Source: an uncultured Lachnospiraceae bacterium
GTDB taxonomy: Bacteria; Bacillota; Clostridia; Lachnospirales; Lachnospiraceae
Assembly (NCBI GenBank): GCA_900314085.1
Contig: OMTX01000052.1
Span: forward strand, 1 to 64,000
Length of the DNA stretch: 64,000 nucleotides
Direction of reading: 5' to 3'
Shown: in pieces, positions 51,476-59,906 of the stretch
How the letters are laid out: every line of letters begins with the position of its first letter
Numbering within the stretch: position 1 is the first letter of the stretch
The notes under the pieces: model-generated
The model's database searches: none
The model's input: the letters and a program-made list of their open reading frames with translations, nothing else
What the model was told of the DNA's origin: nothing
Position numbers and translations under genes: made by a program

Positions 51476-52129
51476 CTATCGAATCGTGTTTTTGGGACGG
51501 AACGTAAACCTGTTTTCCGTCCCGTGAATGAGCCGCCCGATATTGGCGTGGTGGCGGATGATGCCAATGGTGCTGACGAGACAGGCTATGATGACGGCCT
51601 CGAAAAGATCCGTTCCCTTATAGGGCAGAATCCCCAGCGGGGCAAAGATCAGGACCTGAAGGGCGAAAGCCGCGCAGGCCAGGATGGAGCCAAGTGAAAT
51701 GTACCGTGTAACGGCGACAGCAAGCACAAAGACCGCCGCACAGATTGGAATCGTAATGGGAAAGCAGGCAATGAGAAGGCCGAAGGATGTGGCAATGCCC
51801 TTCCCGCCCTTGAACTTCTTGTACACGGGGAAGTCATGTCCGAGAACCGCACCGAAAGCCGCATACAGCATTAGCAGGCGGACATGCTCCTCTGCAGTGT
51901 GCCGGAAAAGGAAGTAGACGATGACCGCAGCAACAACGGACTTCCCGACATCAATCAGGAAAGTGACCACTCCGGAAGGAAGCCCCAGAACCCGGATGGT
52001 GTTTGTCGTTCCCAGGTTTCCGGACCCGTGTTTTGAAAGGTCGACGCCGCGGACTTTTCCCATAATGCCGCCACCCAGGCAGAGCCCGCAGGCGTATCCG
52101 ATCAGCAGTGAAAGTATTCTAAAAACCAT
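51476..52129 (-). CDS. plsY: Acyl-phosphate:glycerol-3-phosphate acyltransferase PlsY
   Basis: PlsY is an integral membrane enzyme that uses PlsX-made acyl-phosphate to acylate glycerol 3-phosphate. It has 217 residues with about seven membrane segments. Conserved motifs are SGNLGTTN (here KHGSGNLGTTNTIRVLG), KFKGGKGIATSFG and a late IIRHHANIGRLIHGTENRF. I chose ATG 52129, with GGGAGG about 12 bases upstream; a TTG at 52162 is possible but lacks a better site. It precedes gpsA. The gap to der holds a motif copy. Confidence 0.95.
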   Translation of the reverse strand: MVFRILSLLIGYACGLCLGGGIMGKVRGVDLSKHGSGNLGTTNTIRVLGLPSGVVTFLIDVGKSVVAAVIVYFLFRHTAEEHVRLLMLYAAFGAVLGHDFPVYKKFKGGKGIATSFGLLIACFPITIPICAAVFVLAVAVTRYISLGSILACAAFALQVLIFAPLGILPYKGTDLFEAVIIACLVSTIGIIRHHANIGRLIHGTENRFTFRPKNTIR

Positions 52130-52174
52130 ACCGTTTTCAGGCCTCCCTTCCGCCTGTACCAAAAACGGAGAAAA

Positions 52175-52185
52175 ATATTAGTCAT
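52175..52185 (-). repeat. ATGACTAATAT motif copy, between der and plsY
   Basis: An exact copy followed by TTTTTCTCC in gene direction. On the plus strand its 20-base upstream flank also resembles the flank of the oadA copy (CCTGTACCAAAA-CGG against CCTGCAAAACA-CGG). Confidence 0.8.
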
Positions 52186-52202
52186 AATGCTTCTCAAAGC
52201 GC

Positions 52203-53534
52203 TCAAGAAACGCCCTCTTCGCCACGCTCGCGGATCATGAAGTGAATCGGGGTTCCCGAGAAATCAAAGGCCTCCCGCACCTGGTTTTCGATGTAACGCG
52301 AGTAGGAAAAGTGCATGAGCTTTTTGTCATTTACGAAGATGACGAAAGCCGGAGGCTGAACGGCCACCTGCGTCATGTAAAAGATCTTCAGACGGCGGCC
52401 CTTGTCAGACGGCGGCTGCTGCATGGAAACTGCCTCTGCAAGCACTTCGTTCAGAACGCCGGTAGGCACCCGGCGTGTCGCGTTTTCCTTGATCCGGTCT
52501 ATGCGCTCGTAGACCTGGTCCACCCGCTGCCCGGTCTTTGCGGAGATGAACATGATGTCCGCATATGGCATGAAGGAAAGCGTCTGGCGCACCTTGTCCG
52601 TGAACTTCTTCACGGAGGAATTGTCCTTCTCAACAGCGTCCCACTTGTTGACGCAGATGAGGATTCCCTTGCCCTGTTCGTGGGCGATGCCGGCGATCTT
52701 CGCGTCCTGCTCCGTGACGCCTTCTGTCCCGTCGATCAATAATAATATGACGTCCGCCCGGTCCACTGCCGAAACGGCCCGGATGATGGAATAGCGCTCA
52801 AGATTTTCTTTGATCTTCGACTTTCTGCGGATGCCGGCCGTGTCGATGAGGATATAGGGGCGGCCGTGGTAGTGTACCGTCGTATCCACCGCGTCCCGCG
52901 TCGTTCCGGCGATGTCCGAAACAATGACGCGCTTCTGCCCGGCCAGGCGGTTCACGAGAGACGACTTGCCCACATTGGGCTTTCCGATGACGGCGATCTT
53001 TGTAATCGTATCAACTTCGTCTGCTCCGGTACTTTCCGGAAAATAGGAAATCACCCGGTCCAGGAGGTCACCGAAGCCCGACATGGATGAAGCGGAAACC
53101 GGCACGGGATCGCCGATGCCGAGATTATAGAACTCGTAGATGTCGTTCTGGAACTTCTCGTAGGAGTCGACCTTGTTGACGCAGAGAATGACAGGTTTCT
53201 TCGATTTCCGGAGCATGGCGGCAACCTCGGAATCCGTTGCCACAAGCCCTTCCCGCACGTCCGTGACAAAAATGATCACGTCAGCGGCTTCAATGGCAAT
53301 CTGTGCCTGCTCCCGCATCTCCGAGAGAATGATGTCTCCGTTGTCCGGCTCGATGCCGCCGGTATCGATCAAGGTGAAACGGTGGTTCAGCCACTCGCAG
53401 TCCGCATAAATCCGGTCCCGTGTCACGCCCGGGATGTCCGAAACAATTGAAATTTTCTCGCCGCACAGGGCATTGAAAAGCGTCGACTTGCCGACATTCG
53501 GACGGCCGACGATCGCTACCAGCGGTTTTGCCAT
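52203..53534 (-). CDS. der: Ribosome-associated GTPase Der (EngA)
   Basis: Der is a double-GTPase needed for 50S assembly. It has 443 residues. The first G domain has GRPNVGKST near the N-terminus, DTGGIE and NKVD; the second has GKPNVGKSS, DTAGI and NKWD; a C-terminal KH-like domain follows. The start follows AAAGGAAAATAATA. It lies between yraN and plsY and may be cotranscribed with either. Confidence 0.97.
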   Translation of the reverse strand: MAKPLVAIVGRPNVGKSTLFNALCGEKISIVSDIPGVTRDRIYADCEWLNHRFTLIDTGGIEPDNGDIILSEMREQAQIAIEAADVIIFVTDVREGLVATDSEVAAMLRKSKKPVILCVNKVDSYEKFQNDIYEFYNLGIGDPVPVSASSMSGFGDLLDRVISYFPESTGADEVDTITKIAVIGKPNVGKSSLVNRLAGQKRVIVSDIAGTTRDAVDTTVHYHGRPYILIDTAGIRRKSKIKENLERYSIIRAVSAVDRADVILLLIDGTEGVTEQDAKIAGIAHEQGKGILICVNKWDAVEKDNSSVKKFTDKVRQTLSFMPYADIMFISAKTGQRVDQVYERIDRIKENATRRVPTGVLNEVLAEAVSMQQPPSDKGRRLKIFYMTQVAVQPPAFVIFVNDKKLMHFSYSRYIENQVREAFDFSGTPIHFMIRERGEEGVS

Positions 53535-53552
53535 TATTATTTTCCTTTCCGG

Positions 53553-53918
53553 TCACCGTTTCTGCAGCGGTGAAAACGCATTTCGTATGAGCGTAATATT
53601 CTCGCCCAGAATGGCGACGACATCAAAGCGGATGTCCGTATCGGAGGACACACCGAACCTTGCCATATAATAACGGGCGGTCTCAAAGATCTTCCGCTGC
53701 TTTGCTGATCCGACCGCCTCTTCAGGTGCCCCGTTTTTCGCAGTTTTCCGGTACTTCACTTCCGTGAAAACGAGATACGTCCCTTCCCTGCAGACGATGT
53801 CTATTTCTCCCGTCCGCGAGCGGAAGTTCCGCTGCAGGATTGTAAAGCCCTGCTTCTGCAGGTAAGCACAAGCGAGGTCTTCTTTGGAAGCGCCGACGGC
53901 GCGTTTGTTTTCGGCCAT
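53553..53918 (-). CDS. YraN (UPF0102) family endonuclease-like protein
   Basis: This is a small nuclease-fold protein of 121 residues. GASKEDLACAYLQKQGFTILQRNFR is the family N-terminus. The acidic core of the PD-(D/E)xK-like site is visible as GEIDIVCREGTYLVFTEVKYRK. Its cellular role is not known; YraN genes usually sit beside rnhB, as here (2.5 kb away). The start has GGGAG 10 bases upstream. Confidence 0.9.
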   Translation of the reverse strand: MAENKRAVGASKEDLACAYLQKQGFTILQRNFRSRTGEIDIVCREGTYLVFTEVKYRKTAKNGAPEEAVGSAKQRKIFETARYYMARFGVSSDTDIRFDVVAILGENITLIRNAFSPLQKR

Positions 53919-53950
53919 AAGCTGCCGGCTCCCGCATCAAAAAATACCGG

Positions 53951-54283
53951 TTAACGTCTTCCCTTTTGCCGCCCCGCAATCTTTGCCATGCCGGCTTCGC
54001 CTCCGAGCTTCTTCTTTACCTTGTCCATTCCGTCGACAAAGACGAGAATCTGGGCAACGACCTCGTAGAGATCAGGAGGAATGGCATCGCCGATCTCGAG
54101 CTTCGACAGGGTTTCAGCCAGCTTTGAGTCCTTATAAAAAGGAACGTCGTGGGCTTTTGCCTCTTCTATGATCTTCTCGGCTATGTGCCCCTTGCCTGTG
54201 GCCAGAATCTTCGGGGCTTCGTCGCCGGGCTCATACTGGAGGGCGACGGCCGTCTTTTGGGGTTCGCTTTTCTTTCCTGCCAT
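53951..54283 (-). CDS. FlhB C-terminal-domain homologue (YlqH type)
   Basis: This 110-residue protein matches only the cytoplasmic C-terminal domain of FlhB, the flagellar export substrate switch. AVALQYEPGDEAPKILATGKGHIAEKIIEEAKAHDVPFYKD is typical, but the self-cleaving NPTH of full FlhB is replaced and there are no membrane segments. In Bacillus the same pair, ylqG-ylqH, follows rnhB. It is 61 bases downstream of the FliK-like gene, supporting a joint role in hook-length or export control, which is inferred. Confidence 0.85.
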   Translation of the reverse strand: MAGKKSEPQKTAVALQYEPGDEAPKILATGKGHIAEKIIEEAKAHDVPFYKDSKLAETLSKLEIGDAIPPDLYEVVAQILVFVDGMDKVKKKLGGEAGMAKIAGRQKGRR

Positions 54284-54344
54284 ATCAACTTTCCGGGATC
54301 AGCGCCGGCGGGCCTTTCCCGCATTCACTGAAACACTGCTGCCG

Positions 54345-56417
54345 TCACGCCCGCATGTCAAAGGAGTAGCGCTGCAGGGAGCCTGCGGTCGCCGCATCCT
54401 TTTCGAGAATGTCTTCAATCAGGTTCACGGGCTTGTCCCCGGGCTCGACCGTGATCTTTGAATTGTAGCCGAGGGCTTCGAGCCTGTCCTGCAGGATGTG
54501 GATATTGTTCTGAATCAGGAGGAAGCTGTCGTCGTCCTCCATGAAAAACTTCGTGTCGACGGACTTTCCCCTCATTCGGACCGAGATGTCCGTCGGACCG
54601 AGATAATCCATATCGAAGTGAAGGAAGGCGGAAATTTCATCCCCGTCTGCGGGATTTTTCTTCTTGTTCGTATAGACATAGAGGTCAGCGTTCGCGTTGC
54701 CGTTCGACATCTTCACCGGAATCTGCACGTAGGTGAAAGCCTGATTCACCTGATTGATGAAGTCGATATTGTTCTGCAGGGCGTTTCCTGTCTGCGTCAC
54801 GGGATTTCCTGCAGTGCCGGCCGCATCCTGCGCCGCCTTGCTTATGAGGCTCATATCGGACGCCGTCTTTGCATAGAGGTCCTTCACCTTCTGCGGATCC
54901 TTGAGCTCAGCGGGCTCCATCGTCCACTGACTTCCCATCACGCCCTTCATCAGATTCTGAAAGGCCGGCTCCTTCAAAAGGTCCTTCGTCCGTCCCTTCT
55001 CTCCGGCTGTCTTCACGAGGGCGGAAAAAAGTTCCTTCGCAGAGGTATCGTACTTTAAATTGCCGTTTTCATCAAGGGCTTTCGCAAAGGCCGGGCTGTC
55101 TTCGCCGCCGAGATTTTTCACTATATTGTTGAGGGTGCTGAAGTCGCCCGCAGAAACATTCTTTGCAAGGGTTCCGCGTCCGGCTGCATCCGCCTCTTCC
55201 TCTGTCGGCATATATGGCACATGACTAATATCAGAGCCAGCCGTGGTTTCTCCTTCGCTCCCGCTTCCCGATGCAGAGTCTGCTGCGTTCTCTGCCGCGG
55301 CCCCTGCAGGGACGGGTGCTGCGGAAAGGGGAAGGTCGGCGGCGGCCCGAGCCTGGGCGAGGGCCGCATCAGCCGCCGGTCCTCCGGCGGCTCCTGCCTT
55401 CCCCCCGGCAAGAGCGGCAGCGTCAGTATCACTCGCTGCAGCGGCTGCATCCGCACCGGTCATGGCCGCCTCCCCGGAAGACGCTTCTATCGAAGCTGCG
55501 TCTGAGGCTGTTTCGGCGGCCGTCGCACCTGCTCCGGCCGCTCCCTCCGGAACGGTGATGTTCTCCCCGTGTGCTGATACAGGTGTATTCGCAAGAGAAA
55601 TGACAATCGTCGTCCCTTTTGTCGGGAAAGACGGGACATCTGCGGCGGCGTCGGACGAGCCTCCGCCGCCCGCCGGGAGAGGCGCCTCCTGGATGTCCTC
55701 GGGATTTATATTACTATTTTCCTGCAGGGACGCCTGCCCGTTCAATACGTCGGAGAGTCCCTTCAGGAAAGAAGCGGCGCCGTCTTCCGATACCGCATCC
55801 GAAGAAAAGAAGGAGGATATGCCTCCCGTCAGGTCATCGACGGACGAAAGGATTTCCCCCTCGCCTGCCTTATAGTTGTTGTATTGGGTGATCATGTCGT
55901 CCGTGACGGGAAGGCCATTCTTCGTCAGCGTCACAAGCGTCTTCGGCTCCGTTCCCGGATGGGCGGCAAGGAGGTGCGCCATCTGATTCAGGGAATTTGC
56001 GTCGATCGGCAGCTGCTGCTGCATCATGGAATTGACGAGGTTGAGATTGGCCTCCGTCATGGGGATGCCGGCCTGGGAGACCGCGTTCATGAGGGTGGGA
56101 TTCGATGACTCGCCGCCGATGGAAACCGGGCGGATCTGAATCATTTCATCGCTTGATGACTTGACTTCGAAAAAGACGGACTGGCCGGGAGACAGGGAAA
56201 TACCCTTGTCCAGGCGGGCGGAAATGGACTGGCCGTTTGAAAGCCCCAGGGTGACCTGGCTTCCCTTGACGGACACAATGGTGCCCTCGAAGACCTGTCC
56301 CTTCTGCAGGGAATTGACCGTAGACGTCAGCTGCTCGACGCCCTTCGTCTTCGTGGAGACGTCGCTGCCGGCGGAAAGATTGTTGTAGTACTGACTGACG
56401 AGATTCTTAACCTGCAT
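54345..56417 (-). CDS. FliK-like (YlqG) flagellar hook-length control protein
   Basis: This 690-residue protein has a structured N-terminus (VFEGTIVSVKGSQVTLGLSNGQSISARLDKG), a long Ala/Gly/Ser/Asp-rich central region of about 250-420 that looks disordered, and a C-terminal FliK-like domain (YLGPTDISVRMRGKSVDTKFFMEDDDSFLLIQNNI...LEALGYN). That layout fits secreted molecular rulers. The start has GGGAGGAG. It lies between rnhB and the FlhB-like gene. A copy of the ATATTAGTCAT motif is in frame in the low-complexity linker (SDISHV). Confidence 0.78.
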   Translation of the reverse strand: MQVKNLVSQYYNNLSAGSDVSTKTKGVEQLTSTVNSLQKGQVFEGTIVSVKGSQVTLGLSNGQSISARLDKGISLSPGQSVFFEVKSSSDEMIQIRPVSIGGESSNPTLMNAVSQAGIPMTEANLNLVNSMMQQQLPIDANSLNQMAHLLAAHPGTEPKTLVTLTKNGLPVTDDMITQYNNYKAGEGEILSSVDDLTGGISSFFSSDAVSEDGAASFLKGLSDVLNGQASLQENSNINPEDIQEAPLPAGGGGSSDAAADVPSFPTKGTTIVISLANTPVSAHGENITVPEGAAGAGATAAETASDAASIEASSGEAAMTGADAAAAASDTDAAALAGGKAGAAGGPAADAALAQARAAADLPLSAAPVPAGAAAENAADSASGSGSEGETTAGSDISHVPYMPTEEEADAAGRGTLAKNVSAGDFSTLNNIVKNLGGEDSPAFAKALDENGNLKYDTSAKELFSALVKTAGEKGRTKDLLKEPAFQNLMKGVMGSQWTMEPAELKDPQKVKDLYAKTASDMSLISKAAQDAAGTAGNPVTQTGNALQNNIDFINQVNQAFTYVQIPVKMSNGNANADLYVYTNKKKNPADGDEISAFLHFDMDYLGPTDISVRMRGKSVDTKFFMEDDDSFLLIQNNIHILQDRLEALGYNSKITVEPGDKPVNLIEDILEKDAATAGSLQRYSFDMRA
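55221..55231 (+). repeat. ATGACTAATAT motif copy inside the FliK-like gene
   Basis: An exact copy within coding sequence, read in frame as part of D-I-S-H. It shares the flank CACATGACTAATAT with the oadA-upstream copy. Confidence 0.75.
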
Positions 56418-56442
56418 CGGTCTCCTCCCGTTTCCCCCAAAA

Positions 56443-57084
56443 CTACTTCCTGTGGTCTTCGAGATTTTTGAGAAAGGACTTCCGGTGAATCGGCGACAGG
56501 CCGTATTTCAGCAGGGCCTCGTAGTGAGCCGCTGTTCCATAGCCCTTGTGCTTTGCAAAGCCGTACTCCGGGTACTTCTCATCGTATTCTGTCATGAGGT
56601 GGTCCCGGGTGACCTTCGCCAGGATGGACGCCGCCGCTATGGAAACGGACTTGGCATCGCCCTTCACAATTCCGACCTGGGGAATTTCAATGTCCGGAAT
56701 GTGAACGGCATCAACGAGGACGAAATCAGCAGGCGGAGAAAGCTTCGAAAGCGCCTGCTGCATGGCTTCATAGGTCGCATTCAGGATATTGACCTCATCG
56801 ATTCGTTCCGGTCCGACAAGACCGACGCCCCAGGAAACCGCCTTCTCTTTGATTTCAGAGAAAAGGCTTTCCCTTCTTTTTTCGGACAGTTTTTTCGAAT
56901 CGTTTAGATAGAGGATCTCGCAGTCCTTCGGAAGTATGCAGGCTCCGGCGCAGACAGGCCCCGCCAGAGGTCCCCGCCCCGCTTCGTCGACACCGGCAAT
57001 CAAAGCAAATTCAGAATATTTTTCCTCAAAAAAACGCATTTGCTGCAGGCGTTCCCGCTCTGCAGCAAGTTTTTCAGGCTTCAT
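56443..57084 (-). CDS. rnhB: Ribonuclease HII
   Basis: RNase HII cuts RNA in RNA-DNA hybrids, including single misincorporated ribonucleotides. It has 213 residues. Catalytic Asp33 and Glu34 are in GVDEAGRGPLAGPVCAG, the third Asp is in FVLVDAVHIPD, and the ASILAKVTRD and GYGTAAHYEAL blocks are present. Its start overlaps the lepB stop (TAATG), so the two are coupled. Confidence 0.97.
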   Translation of the reverse strand: MKPEKLAAERERLQQMRFFEEKYSEFALIAGVDEAGRGPLAGPVCAGACILPKDCEILYLNDSKKLSEKRRESLFSEIKEKAVSWGVGLVGPERIDEVNILNATYEAMQQALSKLSPPADFVLVDAVHIPDIEIPQVGIVKGDAKSVSIAAASILAKVTRDHLMTEYDEKYPEYGFAKHKGYGTAAHYEALLKYGLSPIHRKSFLKNLEDHRK

Positions 57085-57701
57085 TATTTTTGCTCTCCGT
57101 GGTAGCCATGCCCCAGCGTGTGGATCCGGTTGAAGGGGTAGATACGCACCCAGGCCTTTCCAATGATGTCAGACCTCTTGATAGGGCCGACGTCGGAAAA
57201 TCGGCTGTCCTCACTGTTGTTCCGATTGTCGCCCATGACGAAGTACTCGTCATCGCCCAGGGTGATCGGCTCGACCGCATTGCCGGGATTCAGGATGGTC
57301 TCAAGCCCGTAGTCCTCTTCAAGAACCTGCCCGTCAATATAGATATTCCCGTCGAAATCGATCTGGACCGTCTCCCCCGGCAGGCCGATGATTCGCTTGA
57401 TATAGTTCGTGTTTTCCTTGTACTTGTATGGAAATACAATAATATCAAAGCGCTGGGGCTTCCCGAAGCGGTAGGAAAGCTTGTCTACGATGAGATTGTC
57501 CCCGTTCTGCAGCGTCGGGTTCATGGACGAGCCGTCGACAATGGTCCGCTGGCCGATGAAGGTCACAATCAGAACGGAAATCAGAACGACAAGGCCGATG
57601 TAAAGGAGGATTTCAAAAAAGTCCTTTGCCGTGAAGCCCTTCTTTTCCTCCTCCGCCCCGGTCGTGTTCTCTTTCCCTGTATTCATATCCTGTTCAGGCA
57701 T
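57084..57701 (-). CDS. lepB: Signal peptidase I (first copy)
   Basis: This is a membrane serine protease that removes signal peptides on the outer face. It has 205 residues: a cytoplasmic N-terminus (1-26), a membrane anchor at about 28-48, nucleophile Ser59 in VDGSSMNPTL, general base Lys102 in YIKRIIGLPGE, and the late GDNRNNSEDSR box. It is upstream of rnhB and downstream of rbgA. A second, different signal peptidase is encoded 1 kb away. Confidence 0.94.
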   Translation of the reverse strand: MPEQDMNTGKENTTGAEEEKKGFTAKDFFEILLYIGLVVLISVLIVTFIGQRTIVDGSSMNPTLQNGDNLIVDKLSYRFGKPQRFDIIVFPYKYKENTNYIKRIIGLPGETVQIDFDGNIYIDGQVLEEDYGLETILNPGNAVEPITLGDDEYFVMGDNRNNSEDSRFSDVGPIKRSDIIGKAWVRIYPFNRIHTLGHGYHGEQK

Positions 57702-57782
57702 AATCTTCTTCTTTCACGTAGTATGTTTTTCGAGTACCGGCAGACAGCAGCCGAAGGCCGCTGCCTTTGAAACAGCCTCTGC

Positions 57783-58634
57783 TCATCCGACAAGCTGCGG
57801 CTTCTCAAGCGTAATCCGCCCTGCCTTGCCGCTCCGTATCTCATTTACGAAAGCTCTCGCTCCCCGGGCGTAGTCAGGTTCCCCGCCTTTGACGAGAAAA
57901 TTCCGTTTCAAAGCAAATTCACTGACGATTTCCCAGCCTTCCCCGGATTCATCAAGCCCGTATTTTTCATTGAGGAGGCCGGGATAGACAGAAACGAGTT
58001 CCTTTGCCGTTTCCGCTGCAAGGTCATCCATATCGAAGACCTCGTCATTGATGGAGCCGAAGAGGGAAAGCAGAATCCCCGTCCGCTTGTCCTCGAATTT
58101 CGGCCACAGGAGGCCGGGCGTATCGAGAAGGTCGAAATCCGCCCCGATGCGGATCCACTGCTCCCCCTTTGTAACGCCGGGCTTGTTGCCGGTCTTCGAC
58201 GCTGCCTTTCCCTTGAGGGAGTTGATGATGGTGGACTTGCCGACATTGGGAATGCCGGAAACCACAGCGCGGAAAGGCCGGGGCTTCATTCCCCGGGCAG
58301 CGTCACGTTCCCTCTTTGCAGCTGCCCCTTCAAAGAGCAGGTCCCGGACCCGCTTCATGTCGGAGGAATTCGTTGCGGTACAGGAAACTGCCGCGATATC
58401 CTTCCCTCTCAAATACGAAATCCAGGCAGCCGTGACAGCCGGATCCGCCAGATCCGCCTTGTTCAGGACGACGACCTTTTTCTTCTCCTTCAGTAGCCGG
58501 TTCAGATCCGGGTTCGTGGAAGCCGCCGGCATCCTGGCATCAACAATCTCCACAAAGAGGTCGATGAGTTTGACGTTTTTTTCAAGCTCCCGCAGGGCCT
58601 TCGTCATATGCCCGGGATACCACTGGTACTGCAT
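57783..58634 (-). CDS. rbgA: Ribosome biogenesis GTPase RbgA
   Basis: RbgA is a circularly permuted GTPase needed for late 50S assembly. It has 283 residues. G4 (VVLNKADLAD) comes before G1 (GIPNVGKST), the mark of this family, and G3 is DTPG. The start is QWYPGHMTKALREL with a GGAG site. It lies between the two lepB genes, as in many Firmicutes. Confidence 0.95.
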   Translation of the reverse strand: MQYQWYPGHMTKALRELEKNVKLIDLFVEIVDARMPAASTNPDLNRLLKEKKKVVVLNKADLADPAVTAAWISYLRGKDIAAVSCTATNSSDMKRVRDLLFEGAAAKRERDAARGMKPRPFRAVVSGIPNVGKSTIINSLKGKAASKTGNKPGVTKGEQWIRIGADFDLLDTPGLLWPKFEDKRTGILLSLFGSINDEVFDMDDLAAETAKELVSVYPGLLNEKYGLDESGEGWEIVSEFALKRNFLVKGGEPDYARGARAFVNEIRSGKAGRITLEKPQLVG

Positions 58635-58712
58635 GTCCGTAATCTCCTGTGCCCGGTAAAGCCACAGACATTATAGCATACTGCAGGCTCCAGCACCTTT
58701 TTCATTATGATT

Positions 58713-59324
58713 CTAGTTCGGCACCCCGACATTGGGGAAGGACAGGTTCCACCAGACGCGGCCGATGATATCGCTCATGCTGATGTAGCCAACCGTTGTA
58801 AATCGGCTGTCCTCCGAGGCGGAAATATTGTCCCCGATGACGAAGTACTCGTCCGGTCCGAGCGTGATTTCAGAAGCCAGCACGCCCGGGTCTGAAATAT
58901 TTTTGTAGGCGGGAGAACCCTTATATTCCTCGCCGTTGATATAGAGGTAGCCGTCCTCAACGCGCAGGCGGTCGCCCGGAACCCCCATCACCCGCTTAAT
59001 TGTCGGATTGACATTGGGGTTGCCGGAAGGATAAAAAGCAATGATATCCCCCCGCTTCGGAGTCTTCATGAGATAGGCGCCCCGGTTGAGAAGCAGGCGG
59101 TCGCCGTCGTCTATACCGGTCTCCATGGACTGGCCGGACATCTGCACCCGGTAGCCGAAAAACCAGACAAGGGCAAAGGCACAGGCAGCAACGGCAAAGA
59201 GCTCCGCGATGAGGACAAACGCTGCAGTGACTTTCCCTTTTTCAATTTTCCGCCGCCGCCGGCGGAAGGACAGGCTTCCACCTTTTTTCTTCGACGGCCC
59301 GACAAACAGGTCTGATTTTGACAT
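58713..59324 (-). CDS. lepB: Signal peptidase I (second copy)
   Basis: This is a second signal peptidase, 203 residues, clearly different from the first. It has a strongly basic cytoplasmic N-terminus (FRRRRRKIEKGK), a membrane segment at about 32-56, Ser66 in MSGQSMETG, Lys110 in TIKRVMGVPGD and GDNISASEDSR. The Ser region (SGQSME) differs from the more usual G-S-S-M-x-P-T. Two enzymes suggest different substrate sets. The ribosome site is weak. It lies between rplS and rbgA. Confidence 0.92.
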   Translation of the reverse strand: MSKSDLFVGPSKKKGGSLSFRRRRRKIEKGKVTAAFVLIAELFAVAACAFALVWFFGYRVQMSGQSMETGIDDGDRLLLNRGAYLMKTPKRGDIIAFYPSGNPNVNPTIKRVMGVPGDRLRVEDGYLYINGEEYKGSPAYKNISDPGVLASEITLGPDEYFVIGDNISASEDSRFTTVGYISMSDIIGRVWWNLSFPNVGVPN

Positions 59325-59390
59325 GATTTTCTATACAGTAAGGGGCAGCCGAATAGCGGCTGCCCCCTTCTTTCTCACTTCAGGAAACGA

Positions 59391-59744
59391 TCAGTTGATC
59401 TTTTCCCTGACCTTTGCCTTCTTGCCGACGCGATCGCGCAGGTAGTTGAGCTTTGCTCTGCGGACTTTACCCTGACGAACGACCTCTACGGACTCAACAA
59501 CAGGGCTGTGCAGGGGCCAGGTCTTCTCAACGCCGACGCCATTTGAAAACTTGCGGACCGTAAAGGTCTTGCGGCTGTTCGTTCCCTGGATCTTGATGAC
59601 CGTACCCTCAAATACCTGGGTACGTTCACGCTGTCCCTCAACGATCTTTGCGGATACCCGAACGGTATCGCCTACGGAAAACTCAGGGACGTTTTCCTTC
59701 TTCTGTCCCTCTTCGATTTCCCGGATGACTGCATTTGCATCCAT
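59391..59744 (-). CDS. rplS: 50S ribosomal protein L19
   Basis: L19 is at the 30S-50S interface. From [14 protein letters not shown] it has 117 residues, with [19 protein letters not shown] and the C-terminal [22 protein letters not shown] chose ATG 59744, with TGGAGG about 9 bases upstream. It has its own promoter at 59871-59899 and a leader of about 120 bases with hairpin potential (CATTCG/CGAATG), which may regulate it like other L19 leaders. Confidence 0.97.
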   Translation of the reverse strand: MDANAVIREIEEGQKKENVPEFSVGDTVRVSAKIVEGQRERTQVFEGTVIKIQGTNSRKTFTVRKFSNGVGVEKTWPLHSPVVESVEVVRQGKVRRAKLNYLRDRVGKKAKVREKIN

Positions 59745-59870
59745 AGTGTAAACCTCCAAAAATTCTGATTGACATTCTTAAACCGGCTGCATACGTCCGG
59801 CCAGCGGAATATCGCTTCTTTTCTGCCTGTCAGGCGACTTCATTTCATTCGCCCGCAGACAACGAATGGT

Positions 59871-59899
59871 ATTTTAACAGAAAACATCCAGCATTTCAA
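59871..59899 (-). promoter_or_regulatory. rplS promoter
   Basis: The minus strand has -35 TTGAAA (59894-59899) and -10 TAAAAT (59871-59876) with a 17-base spacer, just after the trmD stop. It gives L19 its own transcript in addition to read-through. Confidence 0.8.
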
Positions 59900-59906
59900 G
59901 CAGAAC

